Program-made: the position numbers and the translations under genes | In this document: piece by piece, positions 1-11,621 of the stretch | How positions within the stretch are numbered: position 1 is the first letter of the stretch | Layout: every line of letters begins with the position of its first letter | Notes under the pieces: model-generated | Told to the model about the DNA's origin: nothing | What the model saw: only the letters and a program-made list of their open reading frames with translations | The model's database searches: none | From: Lepeophtheirus salmonis | Lineage: Eukaryota > Arthropoda > Copepoda > Siphonostomatoida > Caligidae | DNA: 64,000 bases | Assembly: GCF_016086655.4 (NCBI RefSeq) | Contig: NC_052135.2 | Location: 20,612,363 to 20,676,362, forward strand | Direction: 5' to 3'

Positions 1-1033
1 ATTGCCATATAATTCAATATATTATATATTAATCATATTTACAATTTTCGTTTGTGTATAAATTTTAGCCTGTCTCCATGATATAAAATAAAATTGCATG
101 TAATAACGTTTTTTAATTAAAATTTATTAGTTTTTGACATGATGAGTTGTTGATATTACTTAATACCTCAAAGATATAACATTTTTCGTATTTTAAATTA
201 CAGGCATTTTCATTATCAAGTCTCATAAATAGTTATGAGCTATATATTGTTTCATAGAAAGATCAATGATTTTCAAAAAAACAACAACATTGAATAAAAA
301 TCATTTGAGGTTCAAATTGTCATTATATTATCCATTCTGTGTTTTTCCCTCAACCTTTTATCCTATATAAAAAAAAGCCAGAAAATTGATTGTCTAATTA
401 CGCTTCAACTGTTGAACTATTCGTTACTTTATAATAGGGAGTTGTTTTCAGCTTGACAAGTGGGAATTTGAGTACTATCAATGAACCATTACTCACTTTT
501 AAGGGGCATTAGGAGAAAAAAAAATCGATAGTTGACAAAATAATAGAATGCAAATTATCATGTAAATGTTGTATGTATGTAGCTAACAGAGTCATTATTT
601 GTCTATTATTAAATGTTTTTTGTGATTGAAAGGATCAAAGATATAAAAATCTTCTCATTAAAGTTGTGGAATTCACAAATGTTTATCTTTTCATCGAAAG
701 ATGAAGACCCTATAATTGTGTCTATGTGCTATATAAATATATTGGCAAGATTGAATTCACATTAAATGAATCCCTTTGTTTGTATTTATAAACTTCAACT
801 TTCAGACTAGAACATAATAGCATTTTTCTATAAAAATCTTTTTTAACTGGGCCAATTTTGAAGGAGAAAAAAGTTGTACTGAACGATCCCTAAAAGATGC
901 TCCTGACGCTTAGGGTAGTAAAAAGTAATGTAGGTTTATAACAATGTCCAAAGCGATTTAGATGCATACCAAAAATTAGTTCAATCTACCTTGTTGAGAA
1001 CATACAATAAACAGATTTCTATAAATATAAATT
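1..1033. other. AT-rich non-coding DNA
   Basis: No reading frame resembling a protein, no RNA gene and no repeat shared with the rest of the window was recognised. The stretch is rich in A/T runs and short polypurine tracts. Confidence 0.65.
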
Positions 1034-1117
1034 ATGGGTACAAAACTGTCGAATTATGCAAGGTTAAAAGAAATAATAGGTTATAGCATAGCGTGTGTAC
1101 GACTGATGTTTGACTTC

Positions 1118-1320
1118 CACCACACTTTTAATATTGAAGTCATAGTAGATGAGTGGTTGCATGTTCTGTCGAAATCTGTCTTTCTTGCCCAGCAGCCAGT
1201 ACGATATATTAAATTGAAAATTCTAGCAATAGTGGCGTCATAGACTATGAGTAGTTGCGTGTTTTGTCCAAATCGGCTTGTCTTGCCCAGCAGTCGGTAC
1301 AATACATCAGCTTGAAAATC
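1118..1320. repeat. Diverged tandem duplication, period 98 bp
   Basis: Two adjacent units share GTTGCATGTTCTGTC (1156) and GTTGCGTGTTTTGTC (1254), then CTTGCCCAGCAGCCAGTAC and CTTGCCCAGCAGTCGGTAC, then a TTGAAAAT-TC-AGCAA tail. The offset is 98 bp. Because 98 is not a multiple of three, the open frames over it (69 aa on plus, 80 aa on minus) read the two units in different frames. They are more likely by-products than genes. Confidence 0.75.
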
Positions 1321-1396
1321 CAAGCAAGCCCTACTACATGATATTCTAACCTTGTATTTCTATTAACCTTGGAATTAAGTATTTCTTAAGGTATAA

Positions 1397-1615
1397 TTAA
1401 AGTTGTATAAAATATGACCTGCCGAAAGAAACGAAAAAGAACAAGGTAATTTGAATAATGTATAGGAGAAGAACAGCTTATCTGTCATAGCGATTTATTA
1501 AATCAGCTGCAAGCAGGCGTGAGAGGCAGCAAATAAACACAAATTCCACTCCGTAAAGATGACGATCCTCAAGTCTACTATGAATCAAACAAGCACTTGG
1601 GAGAAAAGTGAGTAA
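1397..1615 (+). repeat. Family 2 interspersed repeat, 5' part
   Basis: The copy starts near a GACCTGCCGA motif and carries GAACAGCTTATCTGTCATAG, then a TTATTAAATCAGCTGCAAGCAG stretch and AAATAAACACAAATTCC. It then jumps to a degenerate GATCCTCAAGTCTACTATGA tail. The same block order is seen at 7225, 8960, 29510 and 48885. Confidence 0.6.
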
Positions 1616-2061
1616 ACAACATTATTAGAAAACAATTTGTTAAATAATATTAGACTAATCAAAGTTTTTTGGTCATGAAATTTGCTAAACATGATACCTC
1701 ATTTCTGTAACAAAATATATTTTGAATACAGATACCCTTTTCACAATTATGATGCTTGATTTGTGACAGAAACTATGACCAAATTCGTAAATTTCATTAA
1801 TAATTATATTTATAAAAACTAAAACACCTATTTGATGAGAAATTACATCAGCAAGTCTTAAGAAAACTTCAACAGCCAAATATTTATTTTTCGAAATAGC
1901 TTTTTACAGCAGTGCAATCAGCGTTTATTGACACCAACGGTGATTATATCGAATGAATGGCTAGTCTATACCTATATGCTCGTCATAGTTTTGATTTTCA
2001 ATAAAAAAGTTAAAAAATGTATATTTTGTGTTGTTTTTTGTAGAAAAATATTTTGGCGACA
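1616..2061. other. Non-coding AT-rich spacer
   Basis: Nothing recognisable. The short minus-strand open frames here show no conserved motif. Confidence 0.55.
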
Positions 2062-2794
2062 ATTTGATCCCCGCTCCCTGTATATATAGAATTTCATCAC
2101 GTAGTGATCTGGTGAAGAGGAGGCCACGTCCTTACTCCAAAAGTGCTCTAAAGTCGTATGACACCACTCTTGCAAAGACTTTGAAGTACATGAAGGTTAT
2201 CCATCCTGCTGGAAGTAGTAAGCCTCTTCTTAGTGATATTCTTGAATCAAAAGAAGTACTTGGAACTGTAAAATGACCAGATAGACATGTTAATTGACCT
2301 TCACACCCTCAGGAATGATTCTCAAAGGTATCTTCATCCCGAAGAAGATGACAACCACCCAGAACATTACCGATGTAGACATTTGGCCACTGAACAACCT
2401 GTACTCGTTCAGGGGAATGTCCTTCAAGCTCCTACCCATTACCCAAACGTTGTGGCTGTTGTAAGATAGCTCCACGGGAAATAACGTCTCCTCAGTCCAA
2501 ATGATTGAAACGTGCGACAAGAATTGAAAAATTTCAGAAGCGCCTTCTCCCGGGTCAGCCTCTTGCCCCTTGTTGCCAATTTTTTAGAGGATATGACTTC
2601 ATCCTCAGGTCCTCCCTGACCACCCTCCTCTTGGTTTCTCGAGACACATCAGCTTCATGAGCCATTTTTCTCATATAGTGATTTTTATTGCGGTTGATCT
2701 TCAATCTTGTTACCTCAATCAACCTTGGTGTGCTAATGGACCTCGGGAAACTTCTCCTGGACCTTCCATCGACACTCCCAAGGCTCAAGAACAT
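2062..2794 (-). pseudogene. Tc1/mariner-like transposase pseudogene
   Basis: This is a decayed DNA-transposon transposase (DNA-binding domain plus DDE/D nuclease) on the minus strand, readable in pieces. From 2794 down there is a helix-turn-helix-like part with TPRLIEVTRLKINRN and MRKMAHEADVS. The middle, 2290-2520, has WTEETLF (2479-2502) where the family has F-T-D-E-K, so the first catalytic Asp is apparently Glu. It continues SYNSHNVWV, SVMFWVVV and IPEGVKVN. The last part has YYFQQDG with the second Asp intact at 2203-2205, followed at once by an in-frame stop at 2197-2199. Then come SLQEWCHTTLEHFW and SSPDHYVMKFY, with the third Asp at 2107-2109. At least two frame changes and one stop separate the pieces, and the N-terminus is incomplete. 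No terminal inverted repeats were found. It is clearly inactive. The assignment rests on motif order. Confidence 0.85.
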
Positions 2795-3640
2795 GTTTTA
2801 GAAAAAAAATTGTTAAACAACAAACAAAGGTGGAGATTGCTTAAATAATATGCAACAAACAGAATAAAAATATATACACCTGTCTAGGAGAAATATGGAG
2901 TTGAAGTTGCTGTCCTAAGACTTATGGATCACCCTGTATGGGCATCCTTCACAAAACAGCACTAATAGCAAATATTATATTTTAAATTCCCCTACGATAG
3001 AAAAGGAAATCAATTTAATCACTAAGTTAAATTAGTGAACTATTGCAAATAAATAATAAATCGAAAGATGGAAAACTAATTATAATGAATCAAAAGAAGG
3101 AAACAATGATTCTGTAGTAAAAACGAAAAACCATAAATAAAAAACTTGTGACAATACAACCAAATGAGGGAAAATCTTTAACCTTGGGTTTGTTAAATGT
3201 TCCGATTAATTATATGTTATAAGTATTGTATAAATTACATTTTCTTTACTTTTTGACATAAAAGTAAGGCATGTTCTGATTTTACAAGTAATAATCCTTA
3301 ATTACTACCATTGTCCCTCTCTCCTATAATGAAGAAAAATCAGCTTTCTTTATCAGTATGGTATAAAATTATTAATATATGTAATACATATTATGTATAC
3401 ATAGGGATGTAAATTGTGAGAAAAAAACGAAAATTAACATGGATATCCTATTAATTTATAAAATCTTTGAGCAGAGCTGTCATAATGCTTGATGAACCTT
3501 TTAATTAGTCCGATGAAGTTACATTGATTATGTAGAAGTAAACATTATAGTATTGCAACTACTCAATAAGACCTCGGAAAGGTCTTTGAAGTCAATGTAC
3601 ATATTGTATATTTTCTTCTCTAGGAGTGACCGTGAATCGA
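2795..3640. other. Non-coding AT-rich spacer
   Basis: No gene recognised. On the minus strand, GGTTCGATTC near 3631-3645 resembles a pol III B-box, but the flanks do not pair into a T-arm, so no tRNA is called. Confidence 0.6.
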
Positions 3641-3654
3641 ACCTACACATATTG

Positions 3655-3935
3655 AGTGGAAGAGAATAATTTCTCCTGAGGGTGATGTCCACATAGATGT
3701 GTCACTCCATAAATTAGCTGAGAGTTGATGAAAATAAAAACAAATTCAACTTCGTATCTAGTAAGGATATAGGCAGGAATTACTGCGGTGTTGATCCTCA
3801 ATTTTACTCTGAGTCCAAGAGGGGCTTCCACTTATAAATCCCCAACGGCATCAAATACTTTATGTTACTCTCCATTATCCATGAGCACACACACTTTTTG
3901 TATTTTATTGAAGAACAACGATAACAGCTTTTACA
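3655..3935 (+). repeat. Family 2 interspersed repeat
   Basis: Shared blocks: TAAATTAGCTGAGAG, CGTATCTAGTAAGGATATAG, GCAGGAATTACTGCGGTG, TTGATCCTCAATTTTACTCT, GAGTCCAAGAGGGGCTTC, and a 3' part with CATGAGCACACACAC. The 62-aa minus frame here (3643-3831) lies inside the repeat and is not a gene. Confidence 0.8.
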
Positions 3936-4834
3936 AATGAAAACCCTTATTCAGGTTATAACAAAAAAAAAATCACGCAGTTGTACGCTAAAAAGTACGT
4001 ATGATTTACAATTCCAGTAATAGCCAAAAAGTCTTTCAATAGAATTTATTTTTTAATGTTCAAATTCTTCATGAGTGTGTAAAATTTTGCTTTTTTCAAC
4101 TTTAAGAATGTTAAAATTAGTAACTCTAGCATAAATAATTTTCATTCATTCAATCTATAAGATACTTAGAATTATAATAAATAGGATCTTCACATTTTTT
4201 TTGCTACAATCTGAAAAAACATTCTTATAGAGAAATAGATGAGATTCAAAGCATAGATATCATCAAATTGTTCAAAAAATCTGCTTAAGTGTCTCAATTA
4301 TTTAATACTTTGTGTAAAAAGTACAGTTTTGGAGGTTTTTATTATAAAAAAGTATTTACTTTTTTGAAATGAATATCTATGATTAAGTTTTAATATCATT
4401 CGTAATTCATTTAAATAAAATTTCGACCAAAAGCTTTTTATACACACTCAGAATTTATGTGTGTAAAGAATAGAATATAGATTAAAAACCAGAAAAATTA
4501 TTTTTACGAAATATAGTCTCCTTCCTTTTTCTCTGTTTGGAAATGTTTCACGCAAAACTATTTTCTTGATTTATACCAAAAACGGTTTTTTTTTTAAATA
4601 TACAAAAACAAGTGATAATTTTTATGACTTTAAACTTGATGATTGTTTTTAATACCTATGTATGTGTGCTATTGAAAGATTGAAAGTAGCATGAATAATT
4701 TTATTGGGGAGTTAGAGTTCATGTTGGACTCCGAGGATTTGGGACTGACGGTATCTAACCCTTTCCTACTCGTATTACATATTTATTATTTTAACAGTAA
4801 AAAAGTGTAATAAAAAAAATAAAAAAAGAAAGCA
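3936..4834. other. Non-coding AT-rich spacer
   Basis: Mostly featureless. A short segment near 4705-4750 (GTTGGACTCCGAGGATTTG) resembles the middle of family 2 in reverse orientation, but is too short to call. Confidence 0.5.
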
Positions 4835-5110
4835 TCATTTTCTCAAATTTGAGTATGAATTACATTTGTATCTTCAACAAATTATAGTTAATTTAAATCA
4901 ACAAATTATTATTATTGACCCTAAGGGTGAGCAAATTGCAGATAAAGTAGTCAAAATTGATCCTCACAATAAAAAAAAGATAAGTTTATCAATTCAAATT
5001 AAATAGAGGTTCTAAATTTTAGCTAAATCTCTTGGGTATTTTAAATCATCGTACAAATTTTCAATACAAAGTTTATTCTTGACATACTTGACACTGATAT
5101 CTATGAATAA
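4835..5110 (-). repeat. Family 1 interspersed repeat, degenerate copy
   Basis: Read on the minus strand it gives the family order: a degraded CAATATTTCATAGA end near 5105, then ATACCCAAGAGATTTAGCTA, then GACAATCAATTTTGAC-like sequence near 4965. The CCTAAGGGT block (from CTCCAAGGGTTAATAAGAAT) and a short TCAAATTTGAG segment follow. Divergence is high. Confidence 0.6.
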
Positions 5111-6499
5111 TTATTCAGATGGATAATATGACTTGTTGAGCTCATTTTATAAATTAACACCTTTTAGTGCACCATACATTTGAATTGTATCATAACTCGT
5201 TTAAAAAGTATTTAACTCTAGGAATTGTGTTGAGCGGTTGATTCTGAAACCATTTTCGCTAAATATTTCTTTTTTGTATGTTTGTTGAATAATAATTGTT
5301 TATAACAGATCTGAAGTCAAGTTTGAGTCATCTGTATCCGTCTTGGGTCCATTAAAAAAGACACGAGTTCTGACTCAAGCACTGGTTTATACATATTTCA
5401 ATTTCTAGGCACGTATATAAAACTCTGTTAGGAACTGGAGACAGTGAAAGAACATTTGATCTTATGTGAACCTTACCAGCAAAATAACAAAAAATAGCCT
5501 TTTCTTAGTGTCGCAAATATATACATATATTTTTAGCAGTGAGGCCGTTGAAATTAGATCACAGTTTGAGGGGAGAGGAGGTTGACTTTAAATATCTAAC
5601 AAAAGAAAAACTCCCTAATATGAACCCACCAAACAAGAATTGACTCTTGAGCACGGAGAGGAATTAATTTTTTATGATTGATTAGCTTATGTATTTTTTT
5701 TTCTTCCTATCCGTAATTACTAAAAAGTTAAACATTAAAAAATGTTAACAATTTTTTTAATGGAATTCCTTTATACATAATAATAAATTGTTATTGGAAT
5801 CGATCATCAAGATGGTATTGGAATCAGAACCAGAATTTGCTGAAAACTTGGTATCAGTACATCCCTAATAGTTGTGTTTATGGAATATTGATTTATGATT
5901 TTTTTTCAAGATTGTTTTTATCCTACCACATCACATAAGGAAAATATCTTCCCCATTCTGAAATAAAAAATCAATATTTTCATATTCATAATATTTCTAT
6001 TCAATCTTCTTTCTTTCTCATTCCGTCATTCTATCTGAGAGGTCCTCTTCGTCATATATAGTACATAGGTATGTATGTATGTATATTGAGATCCAAATAT
6101 TAAAACGTCAATCAAAATTAAATATATATTATTTATGGTACAACAATGGAAGGGGTTGTAAAGTTAGGAAAGGAAGGTAAGATTTGTAGGTAGGTAAGAG
6201 AGCAATAACTTTTTATTTATTATATATATAATAAAACCATTCATTCGAATTAATCCTCAACTGAATCGAAATTATTAATATTATTACAATATTTTTCATT
6301 CAGAAAAAATAAATTTTGTTTATTTAATTTAATGAAAAAATAACAAAAGAGCTGGATTGATTCTATATTTTTCCTACAGTTATTCCACACATCGGTTAGT
6401 GTTGAGACAAAATTCGTTTTGGTTCGGTTTAATTGATTCTTGATACCCGTTTGTAGCGATATTTGGTCCAAACAGTAACCCAAATTCAATCATTTTCAT
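5111..6499. other. Non-coding spacer with microsatellites
   Basis: It holds a GTAT-type microsatellite near 6068-6086 and an AT dinucleotide run near 6218-6231. A GGTATTGGAATCAGAACC stretch at about 5813-5832, ending in CAGTACATCCCTAAT, may be part of a small MITE. The minus-strand 79-aa frame at 6250-6489 has no recognisable motif. Confidence 0.5.
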
Positions 6500-6783
6500 A
6501 GCGTCACCTGATTTTTTGGGTCTCAATCTATGGACCGATTTTCTCCCCTTTCATATTTTTGAAACACAACTGACGTTATCAACTACTCAAATATAGAATC
6601 AGTCTAGACATAATTTTAAATGAGACCGATCCAAACTGATTTGTTCTTTGGGACCGATCTAGACTGAATTTTTCTTTAAAACAATCTAGATCAAATTTAT
6701 TTAAAGAACCGATTAAGTTCAGTCCACTAAAATAATAACGGTGTCAGACTGACTTAGGATTTTCAGACGTAACCCCAATACAA
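6500..6783 (-). repeat. Family 3 hAT-like MITE, minus orientation
   Basis: Reading from 6783 down gives a degraded terminus, then CGTCTGAAAATCC, CCGTTATTATTTTAGTGGAC and repeated GACCGATC/AGTCTAGA motifs. This is the same order as the complete copies at 12383 and 32869. The far end is not clear, so the element is decayed or truncated. Confidence 0.65.
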
Positions 6784-7224
6784 GCATCTAGTATGTATAC
6801 GACTATATAACATGTAGGTATATACTCGTAATATAATCAAATATTAATGTAAAAGTAAGACATAGACAGATAGAAAAATCATTAAAAAAATATATAAAAA
6901 TAGTCTCTTTCTCCTCCTATACCCTTTTACAGTGTTGTTGTTTTTTTTAAATTTATATACAATTTTTGGAACAGACAAAATTATATTATAAATCACATTT
7001 AATGGATATAGTAATAGAATCGCGTTATTATTTCTTATTCAAACATAACTTATGTACAACAAAAAGGTATTTTGAAAAAAAAAATCAATTAATACTAATA
7101 ATTAATTGTTTTATTCCAGTTATATTCTCAATTTTGTTTCCATTGTTCTTGCTTTATATATAAATATTATGATTAAAGTCGTAAGTTCTAAGCACTTTCG
7201 GATACAAAAATGACAATTACAATT
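6784..7224. other. Non-coding AT-rich spacer
   Basis: The 65-aa open frame at 6966-7163 is dominated by AT-driven hydrophobic and Lys/Asn codons and has no motif. No gene called. Confidence 0.5.
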
Positions 7225-7400
7225 AAAGAATGATTTGTAAAAGAGAAGCCTAGCTGACATGGCATTTTATTAGATTAGCTGTGAACAGCTATGAAAGGAA
7301 GAAAATCCCTATTTGATGTGTAGCAATGCCATATGTATGATGGCATTGCTCAAATGTACTCCGAGTCCAACAAGGACTTGTACCTATAACTATAATACGA
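7225..7400 (+). repeat. Family 2 interspersed repeat, plus copy
   Basis: AGAGAAGCCTAGCTGACATG, TTTTATTAGATTAGCTGTGA and ACTCCGAGTCCAACAAGGAC are shared with the other copies. The segment between them holds a local hairpin-like pair (AGCAATGCCAT and ATGGCATTGCT, 7322-7350). It meets an inverted copy at 7440. Confidence 0.8.
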
Positions 7401-7439
7401 CTTTAAAAGGAAGCAAAACTAACCTGAACTTATTTTTCA

Positions 7440-7765
7440 ATCCTATTATGATTATTCTTTCATTCTTGAAGAGACAATATCCAGGTATAAAGTACATGTG
7501 ATTATGAAAGTCAGATAGTAACACTGATGATTTGTTGAGGAGTTGCAGTGTTAGTCCTTTTTGGTCTCGGAGTAGAGTTGAAGACCGGCATCGGAGTTCA
7601 TTCATATCTAGGTATGTCTTTGCTAGATCCAGAGTAGGAATTGTGTTAATTAACTTCCTCGCTCTCTCATAGGTGTTTTATCTAATAAAACCTCATGACA
7701 GCTCAGCTACTTTTCTCCCCAAACATTCTTCAAATTGTCGACCGGCAGGTTTTATTTTTTAGAAC
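7440..7765 (-). repeat. Family 2 interspersed repeat, minus copy
   Basis: Near full-length in reverse. ATTCTTTCATTCTTGAAGAG marks the 3' end, GGTCTCGGAGTAGAGTTGAA the middle, TTTTATCTAATAAAACCTCA the 5' core, and TTCAAATTGTCGACCGGCAG the outer 5' end. The open frames over it come from the repeat. Confidence 0.8.
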
Positions 7766-8324
7766 TCCTTATAGTTACATTTATTCAACAGATGTAAAAT
7801 CAATGGTAGTTAATAAATAATTGATACAATTTAAAAAAAAAACACATATACCACTTACCTTGAAGAGTGCTTAGCGATCACTGAGAATGATTCCTGGTCC
7901 AATACTGATCAATATTTTTCTCTGTCCTCAGTGTCGAAAAGAAAAAAAAGAAAAATCAGATATATTCTTGTAATCGTTTTTAAAACAATAAGAGAAGACA
8001 AAGCTTCTTATTAATTTTTTTGTTTATTTCTTTAATTATGCCTCTAACATGGCGTTGCTTTTGGTTTATCATACAGTCTGTGAGTTCAATTATTTGAAAG
8101 AAATGCAATCTTATTCCTGCATCATTTTTTATTTCTTTCTTTAAAATGGGACAGGTAGAATCCAAAGAATTTATTTACAAATATTTCAACTTTTAAAGTG
8201 GTTTATTATTTTTCTTGTCGAATCATTATCCATTAGTAAAAGAGGATAAAGTATCTCTCTGTGGCAACAATAAGTTGTATTTTCGGTATGTAAAAAAAAC
8301 CCCAAAATTTAACATGGTAACAAA
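7766..8324. other. Non-coding AT-rich spacer
   Basis: Nothing recognised. A 61-aa minus frame (7980-8165) has no motif. Confidence 0.5.
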
Positions 8325-8380
8325 GTGAAGATTAGAAAAGAGCTGATTAGCTGTCATAACGTTTTAATTATGAAATAAAT
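8325..8380 (+). repeat. Family 2 short fragment
   Basis: GAAAAGAGCTGATTAGCTGT followed by CATAACGTTTTAATTATG matches the 5' core of family 2. The copy stops there. Confidence 0.5.
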
Positions 8381-8954
8381 TTGCATCTTTACTCACATTT
8401 TAACATGTAATATTTGTAGAATTGCATTAAGTAAGTAGGAATCAAGAGAAGTTTTGATTTAAATGAAATATTAAAAATTTGGTGGTGATAAAACATTTCT
8501 AATAAGAGAAAGAATGAACAAGGGGAGATGAGATGATCCGGTTATTTATCCGTCGCTTGGTAAATAAACTTAATGATAATAAATATTATAAAACGGTAGA
8601 AGCACGCTCAACTCTTAGTCAACAAAATCCTCGAGTCCTGACGTCCTTATTAATTAGCATATGGTTTGTAATATATACATAACTTTAGTGATGAGTTCAT
8701 CTGCTTTTAAGTAAATCCGAGTCGTCAGTGATATAGCCTCTAACCAATCATATTTCTTTCAACTTTATTCCAAGTGCATCGCTAATTTTCTCTTCCACGA
8801 TTTACTCAAAAGGTATAACTCCATCACATTCATAAAATAGATGAAAGGAGTACTCTATGCAATCCTAGCACAAAGAGCTGTATATAGGGAGGAATGACTC
8901 CGTTTTTATATCAATTTATTCTGAGCACTCTTAAATAGTGATGAGAATTGAGTA

Positions 8955-9265
8955 TATTTTTGGCATGTCGAAAAAAAAAGAAACCAAAAATCAACATGGT
9001 AACCCTGAAAATTTGAAGAATGTTTTGGAGGAAAAGCAGCTTACCTATCCTGACGTCTTATTACACAAGCTACAAAAGGGAGGAGGAGAGAAGAGAATAA
9101 ATAAGGATATTAGTAATAATTACTCCGATGTCGATCCCCAATTCTACTCTGAGTCCAACAACGACTTACAATAATAACTCCACAAAATATCCTGAGGGTT
9201 ACGCTCCGTCTTTTATGAACACACTCGAATGTTTAATCAGGCATAGAATATAATTGAATCTATTT
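8955..9265 (+). repeat. Family 2 interspersed repeat, long copy
   Basis: This copy has the outer 5' part (AAAAATCAACATGGTAACCC, then TTTGAAGAATGTTTTGGAGG). It continues through GATGTCGATCCCCAATTCTA and CTCTGAGTCCAACAACGACT to the 3' part (CGTCTTTTATGAACACACTC). A 78-aa frame (8938-9174) runs across it, but the same stretch in other copies is full of stops, so it is not a conserved protein. Confidence 0.8.
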
Positions 9266-10661
9266 AGGAAAGGATGTTCACTAGTTAGGAATTAAATAAT
9301 ATTGGCAATTGCTGAGGGAAATAAAATTCATTCTTCAGATTACCGATTTCAAAATAACGTACCAGCTAAAAAATTCATAGGATTTATTTTCATTTTAATA
9401 ACGCCTATGGAAAATTAAAAAAAGAAACAACCACTGGCCAACAACAACAAAAATCGCACGCTAAAAATGTTTATGATTTACAGACTGTTAATATATTGAT
9501 TTACTATCCAAGAAGTATTCAAATCCTTTGATGGTGTATTAAAGTAGACATTAGTAGCTATCCTAAATATTCAAGTCAGTATGTATAATGTACATGGATA
9601 ACCCATTTAATAAAGGCTTAATTTTAAACTCATTCCAAGATATATAAAAATACCATTAATAACGTAAGGTATTAAAAAAATTAACAACATCAGACTCTAG
9701 ACATGTTATATGTACGTAAAATTTATGTATATGTACGTTGTTTGAAGAAAATCATGCACAATGACTTATTATTGTGAATAGATAAATAGTATTTAAAATC
9801 GAGTAAATTGCAAAAAAAAAACATTGCAATTTTACATTGAAATTATAGTACATAGAATGAAAGAACATACTGAATGATTATTGAATCAATATATTTTTTT
9901 TGACCAGTATCAATTTATTCAAGTACTGGTTAATTAATAGCAATACAAAAACAGTAAAAGTATCGTTTAGAAATTCCTTTTCTTCTAATTAACAAAGATA
10001 ATTGAACAATTTTTTCTGTTCTATTAAGATTTGGAATCATTTTTCTGTCCAATGTTTGCCAAGAGAAACTTCCGTACTAAAATTTGCTTTGATATCATAA
10101 TATTTTTTTGAGTCATGTACATAGAAAAATATAAAAACACAAAAAAAAGAAATAAAATTAGTAAAAACCCTAGTTCATTAAAAATTTTAATTATTTCTTG
10201 CAATGTTTAAAATACATGCACCAATTTCCATTTTCTTTGCCTTGATTTCTTAATCATGTCGCTTTATTGGCCTTCCAAAAACCACTTCTAGTTTTTCTGA
10301 CGATGTATCATTGGCTGCAGTGTTTTACATTCATATAGAATGTAAGATGTTGTTTCTTACTCTTCCTTACAAAAGTAGTAAAGTGTGTCGTTGCTTAAAA
10401 AAGCTGACACTTCCAGGGTTCCAGTAATCACATCGTAAGAAAACTATTTTTCGGAAGGAGTCAGCAATGGGTTCTTTCAGGTAACTGTATGTTTCTCCTC
10501 TTTAAATCATTTTTAATCAGTGGTAGTGATAATATTTTCTTATGTATACAACTTTTATCTTAACGAACTGCTGTCTTAAACAAAGCTCCTTAGAAAAATC
10601 ATAAGTATATATATGCTTGGAAATCTAGAATATGGAACGCCACACCTTTTTATTAATTTTA
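9266..10661. other. Non-coding stretch downstream of the P-like element
   Basis: No independent gene. The part next to 10660 may be the ruined C-terminal half of the THAP transposase, since stop-ridden minus-strand frames continue towards about 10200. I could not align it with confidence. Confidence 0.4.
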
Positions 10662-11621
10662 TTAACATTTTCGATTATGACTTGCATTATCCATGGAGAT
10701 TGCTACGACGTCATATCCGATTTTAAAGAGTTCAGTATTAATTTGCAATAGAAGATCATGCAGTACAGACGAATTAAGGCATATAATAAGATATATCGCA
10801 AGTGTGTCCTGATACTTTGAGCACACATACTTGATCATGAACACAAGGAGTGTCTTTGTTATGCTTCCTCCTTCTTGTCCAGTCATCTTTCCTCCGAAAT
10901 ATTCCACTTTTTAGGCTGTATACACTTCATCAACCATTTTTTGATTGGGTGACAATAACTTGAGTCTTACGGACAAGTAGTCAACGGACGAAGATGAAAA
11001 GCCAACATTCATGGTAAATGCAGATAACAATTTACTTAAGTGACTTAGGGATGGAAGAGTCAAGCCATCTTGAGATAATTGACGGTGTAAAGCTGGGCTG
11101 GTGTTATACCATAACAGAGAAGTAGCTAATAATACAGGAGAGTATCGCTTAACACTTAAGACACAAATCACTAAAGTCAATAACAGAATATTTAAGGAAT
11201 AATGATCGTTGAGCTTCAACAATAGCTTCATTTTTCTTAGAAATCCTGGCTGATGTGGTAGCTCTCGATGTAGGCCGTTGACTTTTGACGGATGATAAGT
11301 ATTTCGGAAGATTGGGAAAATACTAGGCACTGCAGAGGGTTTCAAATAACGTTTTGGGAGCTTATTATCCTCAACTCCATAAGATTGACATTTCCTCTTG
11401 TGGTCTACGCTCTCATATACAAAGGCATCTTCGTTAAAATGGAGAGAACAGACCCTTGAATACTTAGAAGGTAACTAAGTCCCATTGCTGTCCCGTAGAA
11501 TGGCTCTAAGCCAGTCACTTTTTGAGGATTCATCCAGTGTAAAAGAATGGAGCGATAACCTTGCTATGGTTTTTCCATCATATCCGGAGGAGCACTTAGG
11601 AACACAACACTTATTAGGCAT
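10662..11621 (-). pseudogene. P-element-like THAP-domain transposase, broken by two stops
   Basis: A single minus-strand frame runs from ATG at 11619-11621 to a stop near 10660. It is interrupted only by TAG at codon 49 (11475-11477) and TAA at 10911-10913. The N-terminus is a THAP zinc finger: CCVPKC at residues 5-10, a Trp near 37, then VCSLHF after the first stop. Further on, SPVLLATSLLWYNTSPAL, LRQ-like LSQDGLTLPS and DEVYTA match the P-element/THAP9 transposase core. After the second stop, VEYFGGKMTGQ, TLLVFMIKYV and AISMDNASHNRKC match the RNase H-like domain, whose Asp lies in SMDNASHN. The frame ends there, so the C-terminal part is missing or ruined. Only two stops and no frameshift over 960 bp suggest it is younger than most elements here. 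THAP transposases excise and insert DNA in the nucleus. The 5' and 3' inverted repeats were not found. Confidence 0.88.

Noticed and set aside
3621..3660. tRNA or pol III B-box (GGTTCGATTC on the minus strand)
   Set aside because: The bases flanking the putative T-loop do not form a 5-bp stem and no acceptor or anticodon arm is visible.
5813..5872. Small MITE ending in CAGTACATCCCTAAT
   Set aside because: Only one weak partner (near 12690-12730) was seen; too short to define ends.
7390..7605. 71-aa minus-strand open frame as a gene
   Set aside because: It spans the family 2 inverted pair and has no motif.
8938..9174. 78-aa plus-strand open frame as a gene
   Set aside because: It lies in a family 2 repeat, and the same stretch is closed by stops in other copies.
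10200..10655. Continuation of the THAP transposase C-terminus
   Set aside because: Stop-ridden minus-strand frames exist, but I could not align them to the known C-terminal region with confidence.
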